Source: CF-167 sp963695195
GTDB taxonomy: Bacteria > Chloroflexota > Limnocylindria > QHBO01
Assembly: GCA_963695195.1 (NCBI GenBank)
Contig: CAVOGE010000004.1
Coordinates: forward strand, 1 to 64,000
DNA length: 64,000 nt
Direction of reading: 5' to 3'
Positions within the stretch are counted from its first letter, which is position 1; each line of letters opens with the position of its first letter. Below are positions 18,725-27,752 of this stretch, piece after piece. The position numbers were made by a program, and so were the translations under genes. Under the pieces are notes generated by a model. That model saw only the letters and a list, made by a program, of their open reading frames with translations. It did not search any database and had not been told where the DNA came from.

Positions 18725-19609
18725 CTACGCCAGCTCCGGCAGCAGCTCGCGCAGGATCGACATGAGTCGTGCGGCGCCGATCGGCCCCATCGCCAGCACC
18801 TCCTCGTGGGTCACCTCTCCGACCATCTCCGGGGTCGCCTTGTTGGTGACCAGGCTGAAGCCGAGTACCCGCGCACCGTGATGCCGCGAGACGAGGAGCT
18901 CGTGGACCGTCGACATGCCGACCGCGTCCGCACCCAGGGTGCGCAGCATCCGCAGCTCGGCCCTGGTCTCGTAGCTGGGGCCCGAGAGCATGAGGTAGAC
19001 CCCCTCGCGGAGCGACTCGCCGGCCCTCTTCGCCGCCGCGTGAGCGCTGGCACGCAGCGTCGCGTCGAATGCATCGGTCATCGGCAGGAACCGCGGCCCA
19101 AACCGATCCAGGTTGGGCCCGAACAGCGGGTTGTCGCCGGAGAGGTTGATGGTGTCGCTGATCAGCATCACGTCGCCTGGGTCGAACTGGGGATTGATCC
19201 CACCGGACGCGTTGGTGAGGACGACCGTCTCGACGCCCAGGCTCAGGCAGGCCCGGAGCAGCAGGGATGCCTGGCGATGTGACCATCCCTCGTACGGATG
19301 TGCCCGCCCGGAGAGGATCAGGGTCGGAATCCCCGCGGCATGCCCCGCCACCAGCACGCCGGCATGGCCTGCCACCGCGGCGGTCGGGACGTGCGGAATC
19401 TCGCCGTACGGAATCCGCAGTTGCGATCCGGGGTCCAGCAGCTCCACCACGTTGCCGAGGCCGGAGCCGAGCACGAAGGCGAGGCGTGGAGTCTCGAGGC
19501 CGGGCGTGGCGGCCAGCGCGTTACGGATGGCGGATGCCGCTTCGTCGATTCGGCGCTCGAGCTCTTCCCCGTAGATCCCGTCGGAGAGGGAGCGGCGGGG
19601 CTCCTCCAC
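18725..19609 (-). CDS. punA: Purine nucleoside phosphorylase
   Basis: The enzyme phosphorolyses guanosine and inosine for purine salvage. The 294-residue sequence is of the trimeric type, with GSGLGNVVE, GRAHPYEGWSHRQ (phosphate/ribose site), LTNASGGINPQF and the base-binding region MSTVHELLVSRHHG, then VTNKA. It abuts the PH/SHOCT gene upstream and the M50 gene downstream. Confidence 0.95.
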   Translation of the reverse strand: MEEPRRSLSDGIYGEELERRIDEAASAIRNALAATPGLETPRLAFVLGSGLGNVVELLDPGSQLRIPYGEIPHVPTAAVAGHAGVLVAGHAAGIPTLILSGRAHPYEGWSHRQASLLLRACLSLGVETVVLTNASGGINPQFDPGDVMLISDTINLSGDNPLFGPNLDRFGPRFLPMTDAFDATLRASAHAAAKRAGESLREGVYLMLSGPSYETRAELRMLRTLGADAVGMSTVHELLVSRHHGARVLGFSLVTNKATPEMVGEVTHEEVLAMGPIGAARLMSILRELLPELA

Positions 19610-20407
19610 CTACACTCGCCCCAGGAGGTCGCGTTTCTTGGCCTCGTACTCCTCCGGCGTGATGAGGCCCTTCTCGACCAGCGTCGCCAGGCTCTCGAGC
19701 GTCGCGGCCAGCTGCTCGCCCGGCGACGGCGCAGCCGCCGCGTTGGCCGCGGACGGAACCGGCGCGGCTGCCTCATCGACACGCGACGAGGTCGTCGGGA
19801 CCTCGGCGACGCGGTCGGTGCCGGCGCGAGGCGCCATCGGCTCAGCACGCTGCATGGCGGGAATCGCTGCCGGCGACTGCATGCGCGAGGGAGGTGCCAG
19901 GTCGGGCCGCTCGAGCTTCTCCTTCTGGTTGAGCATGGTGATCTTGAACTTCACCGGCTCCGCCAACATGTCGTAGTCCTGGATCCCGGTGGACTCGTCC
20001 GCGGCCGTCATGATGTCGAGCATGCCGTAGTCGAAGATGCGCCCAAGCCAGCTCTGGGTGAGGTGCGCATCGTTGATCTTCTCCAGGCTTGAATCTGACA
20101 TCGCCTTGTTGAAGATCCCCTCCGACTTGATCAGACGCCGCGTGGTGACCAGGTACTCCTGGTTGCGCCAGGACCAGACCTTGAGACCGATCCAGGCCAT
20201 GGACACCAGCAGTACGGCCAGCGACACGATCTGGAGCAAGCCGCGCAGTGCCCACTCGTTCCCCGAGGTCTGCCAGATGAGCACGGCGAAGGCGAGGATG
20301 GCGCCGATGACAAAGGCCCATGTCTGCGCCAGGATGGCGAACCAGTGTTGCCGGCTCTCGAAGACGACCTCTTCGCCACGGCTGAGGAGATTCTTGGCGT
20401 AGCTCAT
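19610..20407 (-). CDS. Membrane protein with PH-like domain and C-terminal SHOCT motif
   Basis: The 265-residue protein begins with a soluble turn. Two transmembrane segments follow (about 27-45 and 54-76), then a bacterial PH-2 type domain (WRNQEYLVTTRRLIKSEGIF, then SLEKINDAHL, RIFDYGMLDI). A long Ala/Pro-rich linker of about 90 residues leads to a SHOCT helix hairpin (LATLVEKGLITPEEYEAKKR). SHOCT motifs are thought to mediate oligomerisation. The biochemical role is unknown. Confidence 0.85.
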   Translation of the reverse strand: MSYAKNLLSRGEEVVFESRQHWFAILAQTWAFVIGAILAFAVLIWQTSGNEWALRGLLQIVSLAVLLVSMAWIGLKVWSWRNQEYLVTTRRLIKSEGIFNKAMSDSSLEKINDAHLTQSWLGRIFDYGMLDIMTAADESTGIQDYDMLAEPVKFKITMLNQKEKLERPDLAPPSRMQSPAAIPAMQRAEPMAPRAGTDRVAEVPTTSSRVDEAAAPVPSAANAAAAPSPGEQLAATLESLATLVEKGLITPEEYEAKKRDLLGRV

Positions 20408-20441
20408 TCGGGCGACTCCGCTACTGGTCGGGCTGCTGCTC

Positions 20442-21335
20442 TCAGGCCCGTGGATGCGCCCGCGTGTAGACCTCGCGGAGGCGCTCTCCGGTCAGGTGGG
20501 TGTAGAGCTGGGTGGTGCTGATGCTAGCATGGCCGAGGAGCGTCTGGACCACTCGGAGATCGGCTCCCCCCTCGAGCAGGTGCGTCGCGAAGCTGTGCCG
20601 GAAAGTGTGCGGCGTCACGCGTCCGGCCACCCCCGAGACGCGCGTCCAGCGACGGACCAGCTGCCAGACCGACTCGCGCGCGAGTCGCGTCCCCCGTCGG
20701 CTCACGAACACCGCAGCGGTCGGGCGCGCGGCCGTCCATTCCGGGCGCGGTCCCGCAAGGTAGCGATGCAGGCGTTCGCGAGCCTCCTCCCCCATCGGAA
20801 CCCTCCGCTCCCGGTTGCCCTTGCCGATCACCCGTACCTGCAGGCCCGGCAAGTCGAGGCGGTCGGTATCGAGGCCGGTCAGCTCGCTGGCGCGCAGCCC
20901 ACAGGCATACAGCAACTCCAGGATTGCGCGATCGCGGATGCCGATCGGATCGTCTGAAGGCGGCGCCTCCAGGATCATGGCCACCTGATCGGCCGTGAGG
21001 ACGCCCGGCAGGTAGCTGCCCGGTCGCGGCGCATCGAGCAGGGACGCCACGTCGCGCTCGGCGAGCCCTTCGCGGAGGGCGAAGCCATAGAAGCTGCGCA
21101 CCGCGGCCATCTTCCGGGCCTGGGTGCTGGGTCGCCGGCCGGCGCTCCGCAGGGCGTTGACGAAGTCGCGCACCGGCTCAGGGTCGCTGCGCCACGCTCG
21201 ACCGCCGATCTCGGCAAACTGCGCCAGATCGTGACGATAGGCCGAGACCGTGAGGGGAGAGAGGCCCCGCTCCACGCGCAGTTCGGTAAGGAATGCATCA
21301 ATGGCGGACAGCAGCGCGGGATCGGGTCGGCTCAT
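20442..21335 (-). CDS. xerD: Tyrosine site-specific recombinase XerD-type
   Basis: The 297-residue recombinase has an N-terminal SAM-like core-binding domain (FLTELRVERGLSPLTVSAYR). The catalytic set is Arg in ACGLRASELTGL, Lys in VIGKGNRERRVPMG, HTFRHSFATHLLEGGADLR, GHASISTTQLYTH and the final Tyr. It overlaps the recN stop by 4 nt. With a second Xer protein next to topA, the pair probably resolves chromosome dimers at dif. Which copy corresponds to XerC and which to XerD is assigned by neighbourhood only. Confidence 0.92.
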   Translation of the reverse strand: MSRPDPALLSAIDAFLTELRVERGLSPLTVSAYRHDLAQFAEIGGRAWRSDPEPVRDFVNALRSAGRRPSTQARKMAAVRSFYGFALREGLAERDVASLLDAPRPGSYLPGVLTADQVAMILEAPPSDDPIGIRDRAILELLYACGLRASELTGLDTDRLDLPGLQVRVIGKGNRERRVPMGEEARERLHRYLAGPRPEWTAARPTAAVFVSRRGTRLARESVWQLVRRWTRVSGVAGRVTPHTFRHSFATHLLEGGADLRVVQTLLGHASISTTQLYTHLTGERLREVYTRAHPRA

Positions 21336-22990
21336 CCGCCCGCGCTGCGCAGCAGTGCCTCCGCCGCGGCATGCGCCTCGCTGCCCGCGTCGCTGCCTGC
21401 CAGCATCGCGGCAAGCTCGAGCGTGCGCTCCTCCGCGGAGAGGACCCGAGCGTCGGCGACGGTGCGGCCGTCGATCTCGCGCTTCCCGACATGGACGTGC
21501 GCATCGGCGTACGCCGCGATCTGTGGGAGATGCGTGACACAGATGACCTGGTGGAAGGCGGAGAGCGCCCGCAGGCGCTCGCCGAGCGCGGTCGCGTTCC
21601 GCCCACCGACCCCGGCATCGATCTCGTCGAAGATGAGGACCGGCGTCTCGTCGGCGGCCGCCAGCACCACCTTGAGCGCCAGCGACAGGCGGCTCGCCTC
21701 GCCACCCGATGCGATCCGTGACAGCGGCCGGGGTGGCTCGCCCGGGTTCGGCGCGAAGGTGAATGCAACGCGATCGGCGCCGCTCGGACCAATCTCGGTG
21801 GCCTCGATCGAGATCGCGAAGGCTCCATCCGGAAGGCCCAGCGGCGGCAGCTCCGCGTTGACGCGATCGGCCAGGCGGGCGGCGGCGCGAGTGCGCTCAA
21901 CCGTCAGCGAGGCCGCGAGCTCCTCCAGCGCTTCCCGGCGGCGTGCCTCGTCTGCGGCAAGTCGCTCGCGCAGCCCGTCCTGATCCTCCAGCCGCGCCAG
22001 CTCGCCTGCGGCGGTCGCTTCGAAGGCGATGATCTCGGGGATCGTAGCGCCGTATTTGCGCTTCAGGTCGTAGATCAGGGTCAGCCGCTCCTCAAGGGAC
22101 GCGCGTGCTGCGGGGTCAAGGTCGACCGCCTCGCCGAGAGCGGCGCTGTCGCGCGCCAGTTCGGTCGCATCGGCCTCCAACCCGCTGGCGCGCTCGACAA
22201 GCTCGCCGAACCGATCGTCGTGCTGTGCCGCGGCAGCGAGCGAGGCGTGCGCCGCCCTGATCGCGTCGAGTCCGCCGCCGTCATCGTGCAGCGATCGGGC
22301 AGCGTCGGCGGCCGACCGCGCGATCAGTTCCGCGTGGGTCGCTGCGCGCAGGCGCTGCTCGAGCTCCGCATCCTCGTCGAGCCGCGGATCTGCGGCACCG
22401 ATCTCGTCGACCTGGTGGCGGAGCAGTTCAACTCGCCGCGCCAGCTCATGTGCATCGGTCAGCATCTCGCTCGCCTCTGCGCTGGCGGCGCGCCAGGCAC
22501 GGTAGGCCTCGTTCACCGCCGCGGTGCGCCCGGCGAGGTCGCTGACTCGATCGAGCAGAGCGAGCTGTCGCTCCGGGGCCAGCAGGCGCTGCTGATCGTG
22601 CTGTCCATGGATCTCCGCCAGCCGTGATCCGAGCGCCGCCAGGCTGCCCACCGTCACGGTGCGATCGTTCAGGCGAGCCAGCGAGCGTCCGTCACTGCCC
22701 ACCTCCCGACGAACGATGGCGAGCCCGTCTCCGGCCGCCAGCAGTTCAGCCAACGGGTCGTCGGGCTCGAAATCCACCTCGTCGAAGATCGCCTCGACGC
22801 GGGCCGAATCGGTCCCGGACCGCACCTGGTCGGTCGTCGCGCGGGCACCGAGCACCAGGGACAGCGCGTCGACGACGAGCGACTTGCCCGCGCCGGTCTC
22901 GCCGGTGAGCACGGTGAAGCCACGGGTCAGCGGCAGTCGCACCCGCTCGATCACGGCCAGGTTCTCGACCAGGAGTTCGACGAGCGGCAT
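21332..22990 (-). CDS. recN: DNA repair protein RecN
   Basis: RecN is an SMC-like ATPase acting early in double-strand-break repair. From ATG 22990 it has 552 residues, with Walker A GETGAGKSLVVD, long coiled-coil regions, the ABC signature ASGGEASRLSLALKVVL, and Walker B LIFDEIDAGVGGRNA. The upstream frame to 23143 has no family likeness and overlaps nadK. It starts 17 bp after the nadK stop. Confidence 0.95.
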   Translation of the reverse strand: MPLVELLVENLAVIERVRLPLTRGFTVLTGETGAGKSLVVDALSLVLGARATTDQVRSGTDSARVEAIFDEVDFEPDDPLAELLAAGDGLAIVRREVGSDGRSLARLNDRTVTVGSLAALGSRLAEIHGQHDQQRLLAPERQLALLDRVSDLAGRTAAVNEAYRAWRAASAEASEMLTDAHELARRVELLRHQVDEIGAADPRLDEDAELEQRLRAATHAELIARSAADAARSLHDDGGGLDAIRAAHASLAAAAQHDDRFGELVERASGLEADATELARDSAALGEAVDLDPAARASLEERLTLIYDLKRKYGATIPEIIAFEATAAGELARLEDQDGLRERLAADEARRREALEELAASLTVERTRAAARLADRVNAELPPLGLPDGAFAISIEATEIGPSGADRVAFTFAPNPGEPPRPLSRIASGGEASRLSLALKVVLAAADETPVLIFDEIDAGVGGRNATALGERLRALSAFHQVICVTHLPQIAAYADAHVHVGKREIDGRTVADARVLSAEERTLELAAMLAGSDAGSEAHAAAEALLRSAGG

Positions 22991-23007
22991 CGGTATCGGT
23001 CCGTGCG

Positions 23008-23841
23008 TCAGTACGGCAGCAGTGAGGCCTTGGTGCGCAACAGGTCGTAGAACGGCGTGCTGCCGCCCGGTTCGACCATGCGCAGCGGTGCTTGCAGGGC
23101 GCGCACCTCGACCGTTTCGCCGACCGCCATCGGAATCTCCCATTGGCCGTCCAGGCTGATCTGGGCGCCGGCGCCGGCCTGGCGCAGGTTGAGTCGCACG
23201 ACGCGGTCCTCGCCGACCACCACGCTGTGCAGCGGCGAGAGGTAGGACGCGACCGGGGTGATGATCATGTTGCGCAGGCGCGGATCCAGGATGGCGCCGC
23301 CCGCGCTGAAGCTGTAGGCCGTGGATCCGGTCGGCGTGGCGACCACCACGGCGTCCGCCACGTAGGTCGCCAGGTGGCTGTCCCCGACCTCGACCTCGAC
23401 CTGGATCAATCGCACCCGCTCACCGCGCGCCACCGCCACGTCGTTCAGGCAGGCATGCTCCTCGCGCGCCCCCGAGTCGCGGATGACCGTCACGCCGATG
23501 CGCAGCCGGTCCTCCAGTGCGAAGTCGCCGGCGTCGACCTGGTCAAGTGCACGCTCCAGCCCATCGGCTTCGACCTTGGCCAGGAATCCGACGCGACCCA
23601 TGTTGACGCCCAGCGTCGGGACGCGCGAGTCGCCGATCGCCCGCGCGGTTCGCAGGAACGTGCCGTCGCCCCCCAGGACGCAGATCAGGTCGCTCGCCTC
23701 GCACCCGCGGGCGATCCCGTCGGCTTCGTCGGCCGCAGCTTCCCAGGCATCCGCCGCGTGCGCCTGGCACCACGCGTAGCCGCGCCGCAGCACCTCGGGA
23801 ACTGCCGGATTGGTGGGGTTGTAGGCGAAGCCGATGCGCAT
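23008..23841 (-). CDS. nadK: NAD kinase
   Basis: NadK phosphorylates NAD to NADP. The 277-residue protein has the GGDGT motif in VLGGDGTFLRTAR, the conserved CLNDVAVAR and the hallmark TPTGSTAYSFSAGG. It begins at ATG 23841, sharing one base with the stop of the upstream ribbon-helix-helix gene. The tlyA-nadK-recN order is common in Gram-positive-type genomes. Confidence 0.96.
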   Translation of the reverse strand: MRIGFAYNPTNPAVPEVLRRGYAWCQAHAADAWEAAADEADGIARGCEASDLICVLGGDGTFLRTARAIGDSRVPTLGVNMGRVGFLAKVEADGLERALDQVDAGDFALEDRLRIGVTVIRDSGAREEHACLNDVAVARGERVRLIQVEVEVGDSHLATYVADAVVVATPTGSTAYSFSAGGAILDPRLRNMIITPVASYLSPLHSVVVGEDRVVRLNLRQAGAGAQISLDGQWEIPMAVGETVEVRALQAPLRMVEPGGSTPFYDLLRTKASLLPY

Positions 23842-24170
23842 CAGTCGCCCGACCGCAACCGCTCCGCGATCTCTTCGATCCCGCGCCGCAGCGAGGCCAG
23901 CTCGGCGGCAAGCTCGTCAGGGGCGATGGCCGCATACGAGCGGTCGAGGCCCGCCGCGATGAATGCCCGCATCAGGCTCGACGGCGAGACGCCGCGGGAC
24001 TTCGCCACCTCTTCGACGCGCTCCAGCAGGGCGTCAGGCATGCGCATCGAGACGATCTGGCGCATCGTGTCCGGTGCCGGCTCATGTGGCGGTGGCGGGA
24101 GGGCAGCCAGCTCCTCGAAAACGCTCATCTGCTCGCCTGTCAGGGCACGCTTCCGCTTCATCGCTCGCAT
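23841..24170 (-). CDS. Ribbon-helix-helix (CopG/Arc-like) protein
   Basis: The 109-residue protein has a central RHH pattern: a beta strand RQIVSMRMP, then two helices ALLERVEEVAKSRGVSPSSL and MRAFIAAGL. Family members bind DNA as dimers through the strand. The flanks are charged and the C-terminal helix may be a coiled coil (LAAELASLRRGIEEIAERL). It sits between tlyA and nadK and is presumably co-transcribed. Its target is unknown; it is not paired with a toxin. Confidence 0.75.
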   Translation of the reverse strand: MRAMKRKRALTGEQMSVFEELAALPPPPHEPAPDTMRQIVSMRMPDALLERVEEVAKSRGVSPSSLMRAFIAAGLDRSYAAIAPDELAAELASLRRGIEEIAERLRSGD

Positions 24171-24183
24171 CGTAGTACGCCTG

Positions 24184-24978
24184 TCATACCGACGATGGCG
24201 TAAGACGCTCCACCAGGGCCTTCCACGGGTCGCCTGTCAGCGGCGTGGAGCCGCGGACCAACAGGGCGAGGAACTCGCGGTTGCCGTCGGCTCCGGTGAG
24301 TGGCGATTCGATCAGATCGACAGGCCGGAGGCGAGCGGCCGCCGCGTCGGCCGCAAAGCGAAGCAGAACGGCCCGATGGGTGGCGGGGTCGCGGACCACC
24401 CCGCCCCGCGGAACCGAGCCGCGGCCGGCCTCGAACTGCGGCTTGACCAGGGCCACGACGCGACCATCCTCCGCGAGCAGGTCGTGCACGCGCGGCAGCA
24501 CGCGCGCCAGAGAAATGAAGGCGAGGTCCAGGGTGGCCAGACCGATCGGCTCCGGAAGGCTCTCCAGCGCGCGGAGGTTGGTTCGCTCCATGCTCACCAC
24601 CCGCGGCTCGGCCCGCAGCCGCTCCACTAGTTGCCCGCGTCCCACGTCGACCGCGTAGACGATCCGGGCTCCCCGCGCGAGCAGCACATCGGTGAATCCG
24701 CCGGTCGAGGCACCGGCGTCCAGGCATGCGCAATCCCTTGGGTCGACGCCAAACGCGTCGAGCGCCGCCTCGAGCTTGGCGCCCGCGCGTGAGGCCCAGC
24801 GCGGCCTGGCGCGGACCGTGACGACCGCGTCGCTCGGCACGAGCTGTCCTGGCTTCAGGATGCGGCTTCCCGCACCCCCGAGTTCCACCGCTCCGGCGAG
24901 CAGCAGGGAGGTCGCCTCGGAACGCGACCGCGCCAGGTCGCGCTCGACGAGCAACTGATCCAGCCGGATGCGGGTCAC
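24184..24978 (-). CDS. tlyA: TlyA-type rRNA 2'-O-methyltransferase
   Basis: TlyA methylates 16S and 23S rRNA ribose in some bacteria. The 264-residue protein starts with an S4 domain (MTRIRLDQLLVERDLARSRS, GSRILKPGQLV). An FtsJ-like methyltransferase domain follows, with the AdoMet loop CLDAGASTGGFTDVLLARGA, the K-D-K-like elements (Asp in LDLAFISLARVLP; Lys in VALVKPQFEAG) and a C-terminal IESPLTGADGNREFLALL. It is the first gene of the unit leading into nadK-recN. Confidence 0.93.
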   Translation of the reverse strand: MTRIRLDQLLVERDLARSRSEATSLLLAGAVELGGAGSRILKPGQLVPSDAVVTVRARPRWASRAGAKLEAALDAFGVDPRDCACLDAGASTGGFTDVLLARGARIVYAVDVGRGQLVERLRAEPRVVSMERTNLRALESLPEPIGLATLDLAFISLARVLPRVHDLLAEDGRVVALVKPQFEAGRGSVPRGGVVRDPATHRAVLLRFAADAAAARLRPVDLIESPLTGADGNREFLALLVRGSTPLTGDPWKALVERLTPSSV

Positions 24979-25020
24979 GGGAGCTGTCTCATCGGTATCG
25001 GGTCATGAGGAGACGCTGCC

Positions 25021-26991
25021 TCAGGCGGCGGTCACCTTCGATGCCCGTTGTCCGGCGGCCTCCGCGGCCGGCGCCTCGAGGCCGAGCGCCTCGCGGATCT
25101 GTCCCAGGATTCCCGGCTCGTCGATCCGCTGCTGTCGGCGGAGGTCGTCGACCGCGCCGTGGTGCACGAATCCCTCGGCCAGGGCGACCTTTAACAGCGG
25201 AACCCGGACACCAGCCCGGTTGAGCGCGTCGAGCACGCCATCGCCGAAGCCGCCCATGGCGGCGCTCTCCTCGGCGGTCACTACCAGGCGCCGCCCCTTC
25301 GCCTGGGCACCGATCAGATCCTCGTCGAGCGGCTTGGCCCAGCGCGCGTTGACCACCGTGCTGCCGATCCCGTGATCGGCCTGCAGGGTTTCGGCCACTC
25401 TGAGCAGCCGCTGGACGATCGGCCCGAAGCCGATCAGCAGCAGGTCGCCACCGCTGCGCAGCACCTCGCCCCGTCCCATTTCGAGCGGGACTCCGTGTCG
25501 GTCCGGCAGATCCTCACCCGGGTCGCGGGGGTAGTGCAGGCTGATCGGTCCGTCATGGCCGAAGGCGGTCGCCATCATGTCGCGCAACTCCTGCTCGTCC
25601 TTGGGTGAGCCGATCACGAGATTCGGCAGGGCGCGCTGCGCGGGAAGCGTGAACATGCCCTGGTGGCTGGTGCCGTCCTCCCCCACGAGTCCGGCCCGAT
25701 CGATGGCCAGCAGCACCGGCAGGTCGTTCTGGCAGACGTCGTGGACCAGTGAGTCGTAGGCCCGCTGGCTGAACGTCGAGTAGAGGGCCACCACCGGGCG
25801 CATCCCGCCGAGCGCCATGCCGGCGGCCATGGTCACCGCGTGCGGCTCGGCGATGCCCACGTCAAAGAAGCGGTCCGGAAAGCGAGCCGCGAAGCGTGAG
25901 AGGCCGGTTCCGGTGGGCATGCCCGCGGTCACGGCGCAGATGCGCCCATCGGTTTCTGCCAGCCGGACGAGTTCCTCGGCGAACGTGGCGGTGTACGTCT
26001 TGGGGCGGCGGCGCTGCTCCGCCTGCGGCGGGAGTGGCTCCTCGGTCGGATCGATCAGGCACAGGTCGATCGGCGGCAGGCTGGCTCCGTGGAAGGCGAT
26101 TGCGTCGATCTCGGCCGGCCCGTAGCCCTTCCCCTTGGTCGTCTTGACATGGACCAGCACCGGGCCCGGCAGGGCGAAGGCCCGCTCGAAACTCTCCTCC
26201 ATCTCGGCCAGGTTGTGGCCGTCAAGGACTCCGATGTAGGTGATGCCAAGATCCTCGAAGAATCCAACCTTGGCCAGGGAGCGCTTGAACCCCTCCTTGG
26301 CCCACGCCAGTGCCCCGAGCGCGGGCTTGCCGAGGATCGGCACCCTGGGGAGCAGGCGTGCCGTGGCCGACTTGGTCTCCTGGTAGGCGCGCGTCAAACG
26401 AAGCTTGTTGAGCCGCGTGGAGAGGCCGCCGACGCTGGGGCTGATGCTCATCTCGTTGTCGTTGAGGACGATCAGCAGGCGCTGACGGGCGTGCCCCACG
26501 TGGTTGAGCGCCTCCATGCTGAGGCCGCTCTGGATGGCGGCGTCTCCGACGCACACGGCGATACGCTGGTTGCGGAGCGGCTCGAGGCTCGGTCGCAGGT
26601 CGCGGGCCGCCGCCAGGCCCACCCCGATGCTCACCCCCGTGCCGGCGTGGCCGCCATCGAAGACGTCGTGCTCGCTCTCCCCACGTCGTGGAAAGCCGCC
26701 GACGCCCCCTACCTGGCGCAGCGTTGCGAAGCGCTCCAGCCGCCCGGTCAACAGCTTGTGCGCGTACGCCTGGTGACCGGTGTCCCACACGATCCGGTCG
26801 CGAGGCGAGTCCATCACGCGGTGCAGCGCCAGGGTGAGTTCAACGGTCCCGAGCGAACTGGCGAGGTGTCCGCCGGCGTGCTGCACGGTACGGATCATCT
26901 TCTCGCGCAGCTCGGTCGCCAGGACGGCCATCTCCTCGGCGGTCATCCCCCGCAGCTGCGCCGGATCGGTCAAGGCGTCGAGGATTGTCAA
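25021..26991 (-). CDS. dxs: 1-deoxy-D-xylulose-5-phosphate synthase
   Basis: Dxs condenses pyruvate and glyceraldehyde-3-phosphate to start the MEP pathway. The 656-residue protein has the N-terminal HAGGHLASSLGTVELTLALH, then GHQAYAHKLLTGR. The ThDP motif is GDAAIQSGLSMEALN, ending in LNDNEMSIS; the usual GDG is GDA here. DRAGLVGEDGTSHQG lies in the transketolase domain, with a C-terminal transketolase fold. A CTGACC-17-TATACT promoter lies about 30 bp upstream, so this gene can be transcribed on its own. Confidence 0.96.
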   Translation of the reverse strand: MTILDALTDPAQLRGMTAEEMAVLATELREKMIRTVQHAGGHLASSLGTVELTLALHRVMDSPRDRIVWDTGHQAYAHKLLTGRLERFATLRQVGGVGGFPRRGESEHDVFDGGHAGTGVSIGVGLAAARDLRPSLEPLRNQRIAVCVGDAAIQSGLSMEALNHVGHARQRLLIVLNDNEMSISPSVGGLSTRLNKLRLTRAYQETKSATARLLPRVPILGKPALGALAWAKEGFKRSLAKVGFFEDLGITYIGVLDGHNLAEMEESFERAFALPGPVLVHVKTTKGKGYGPAEIDAIAFHGASLPPIDLCLIDPTEEPLPPQAEQRRRPKTYTATFAEELVRLAETDGRICAVTAGMPTGTGLSRFAARFPDRFFDVGIAEPHAVTMAAGMALGGMRPVVALYSTFSQRAYDSLVHDVCQNDLPVLLAIDRAGLVGEDGTSHQGMFTLPAQRALPNLVIGSPKDEQELRDMMATAFGHDGPISLHYPRDPGEDLPDRHGVPLEMGRGEVLRSGGDLLLIGFGPIVQRLLRVAETLQADHGIGSTVVNARWAKPLDEDLIGAQAKGRRLVVTAEESAAMGGFGDGVLDALNRAGVRVPLLKVALAEGFVHHGAVDDLRRQQRIDEPGILGQIREALGLEAPAAEAAGQRASKVTAA

Positions 26992-27021
26992 GCATATCTC
27001 CGGGTCGCGTAGGCGCCTGAG

Positions 27022-27050
27022 AGTATAGGTCAGCCCGGTGAGGTGGTCAG
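27022..27050 (-). promoter_or_regulatory. Candidate sigma-A promoter of dxs
   Basis: CTGACC (27050-27045), a 17-bp spacer and TATACT (27027-27022) lie on the minus strand, giving a 5' leader of about 25 nt before the dxs ATG. This is the best -35/-10 pair in the window. It overlaps the end of the upstream GNAT gene. Confidence 0.5.
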
Positions 27051-27499
27051 ATCAGCGTCTTGGTCAGGAAGTACGAGGTCTTCGACACGGTGTACCCCTC
27101 GCGGGCGTAGAAGGCGTGGGCCCGCTCGCGGGTGAGCCGCGTCGCGATCACCATGCGCACACACCCACGGGCGATCGCCCACCGCTCTACCGCCTCGAGC
27201 AGCTGGGCGCCGATGCGGGACGAACGGTGGCCGTCCGTCACGACCATGCCCAACACCAGCGCACTGAGCGGTTCAACCAGGGTTCTGCGCACCTCGACGT
27301 GGCACCAGCCGATGGCGCGGTCAGCTGGGTCGGCGGCCACCATCACGGCCGCATCGGTCGGATGGAGCGCCGCGAGGCGACCGAGCAGCGCCTCCGCGCT
27401 GGTCGGATAGCCCAACTCACCGGCGAGGGCGGCAAGCGCCGGAGCGTCGGACGGGAGAGGCGGTCGGATACGGATCGGGTGCCGAGTCGAGTCAGGCAT
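27047..27499 (-). CDS. GNAT-family N-acetyltransferase
   Basis: The 150-residue single-domain acetyltransferase has the acetyl-CoA strand and pyrophosphate loop LVLGMVVTDGHRSSRIGAQL, then LEAVERWA, and a C-terminal HAFYAREGYTVSKTSYFLTK. The substrate is not predictable. Its start overlaps the xseB stop by 8 bp. Confidence 0.88.
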   Translation of the reverse strand: MPDSTRHPIRIRPPLPSDAPALAALAGELGYPTSAEALLGRLAALHPTDAAVMVAADPADRAIGWCHVEVRRTLVEPLSALVLGMVVTDGHRSSRIGAQLLEAVERWAIARGCVRMVIATRLTRERAHAFYAREGYTVSKTSYFLTKTLI

Positions 27500-27752
27500 C
27501 CGATTCAGCGGCGGCGGTCACCTCCGGGTCGTCAACCTCGAGACCTCTCCCCAGCTGGCTGATGCTGAGCTCGGCCTCGCGCAGCCGCTGCTCAGCGGCA
27601 GCATGCAGCCGCAGCGCTTCGCGGTAGCGGGCGATGCTCTCCTCGAGGGGCAGATTTCCCGCCTCGAGCGCCTGCACGATGCGCTGCAGCTCGGTGACCA
27701 GCTCGTCGAAGGGGCGCGCGGCGAGATCGTCAGCTGTCGATTGATCGGTCAT
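27492..27752 (-). CDS. xseB: Exodeoxyribonuclease VII small subunit
   Basis: The 86-residue protein from ATG 27752 matches the XseB pattern FDELVTELQRIVQALEAGNL, then PLEESIARYREALRL, with a coiled-coil tail. It overlaps the xseA stop by 4 nt (ATGA). XseB supports the XseA nuclease, which degrades single-stranded DNA to oligonucleotides. The acidic C-terminus is a little longer than usual. Confidence 0.93.
   Translation of the reverse strand: MTDQSTADDLAARPFDELVTELQRIVQALEAGNLPLEESIARYREALRLHAAAEQRLREAELSISQLGRGLEVDDPEVTAAAESDA

Noticed and set aside
25165..25174. TGCACGAA box inside dxs as a third copy of the 61-bp element
   Set aside because: Only the core box matches; the TGTCAG/CTGACA ends and second arm are missing.
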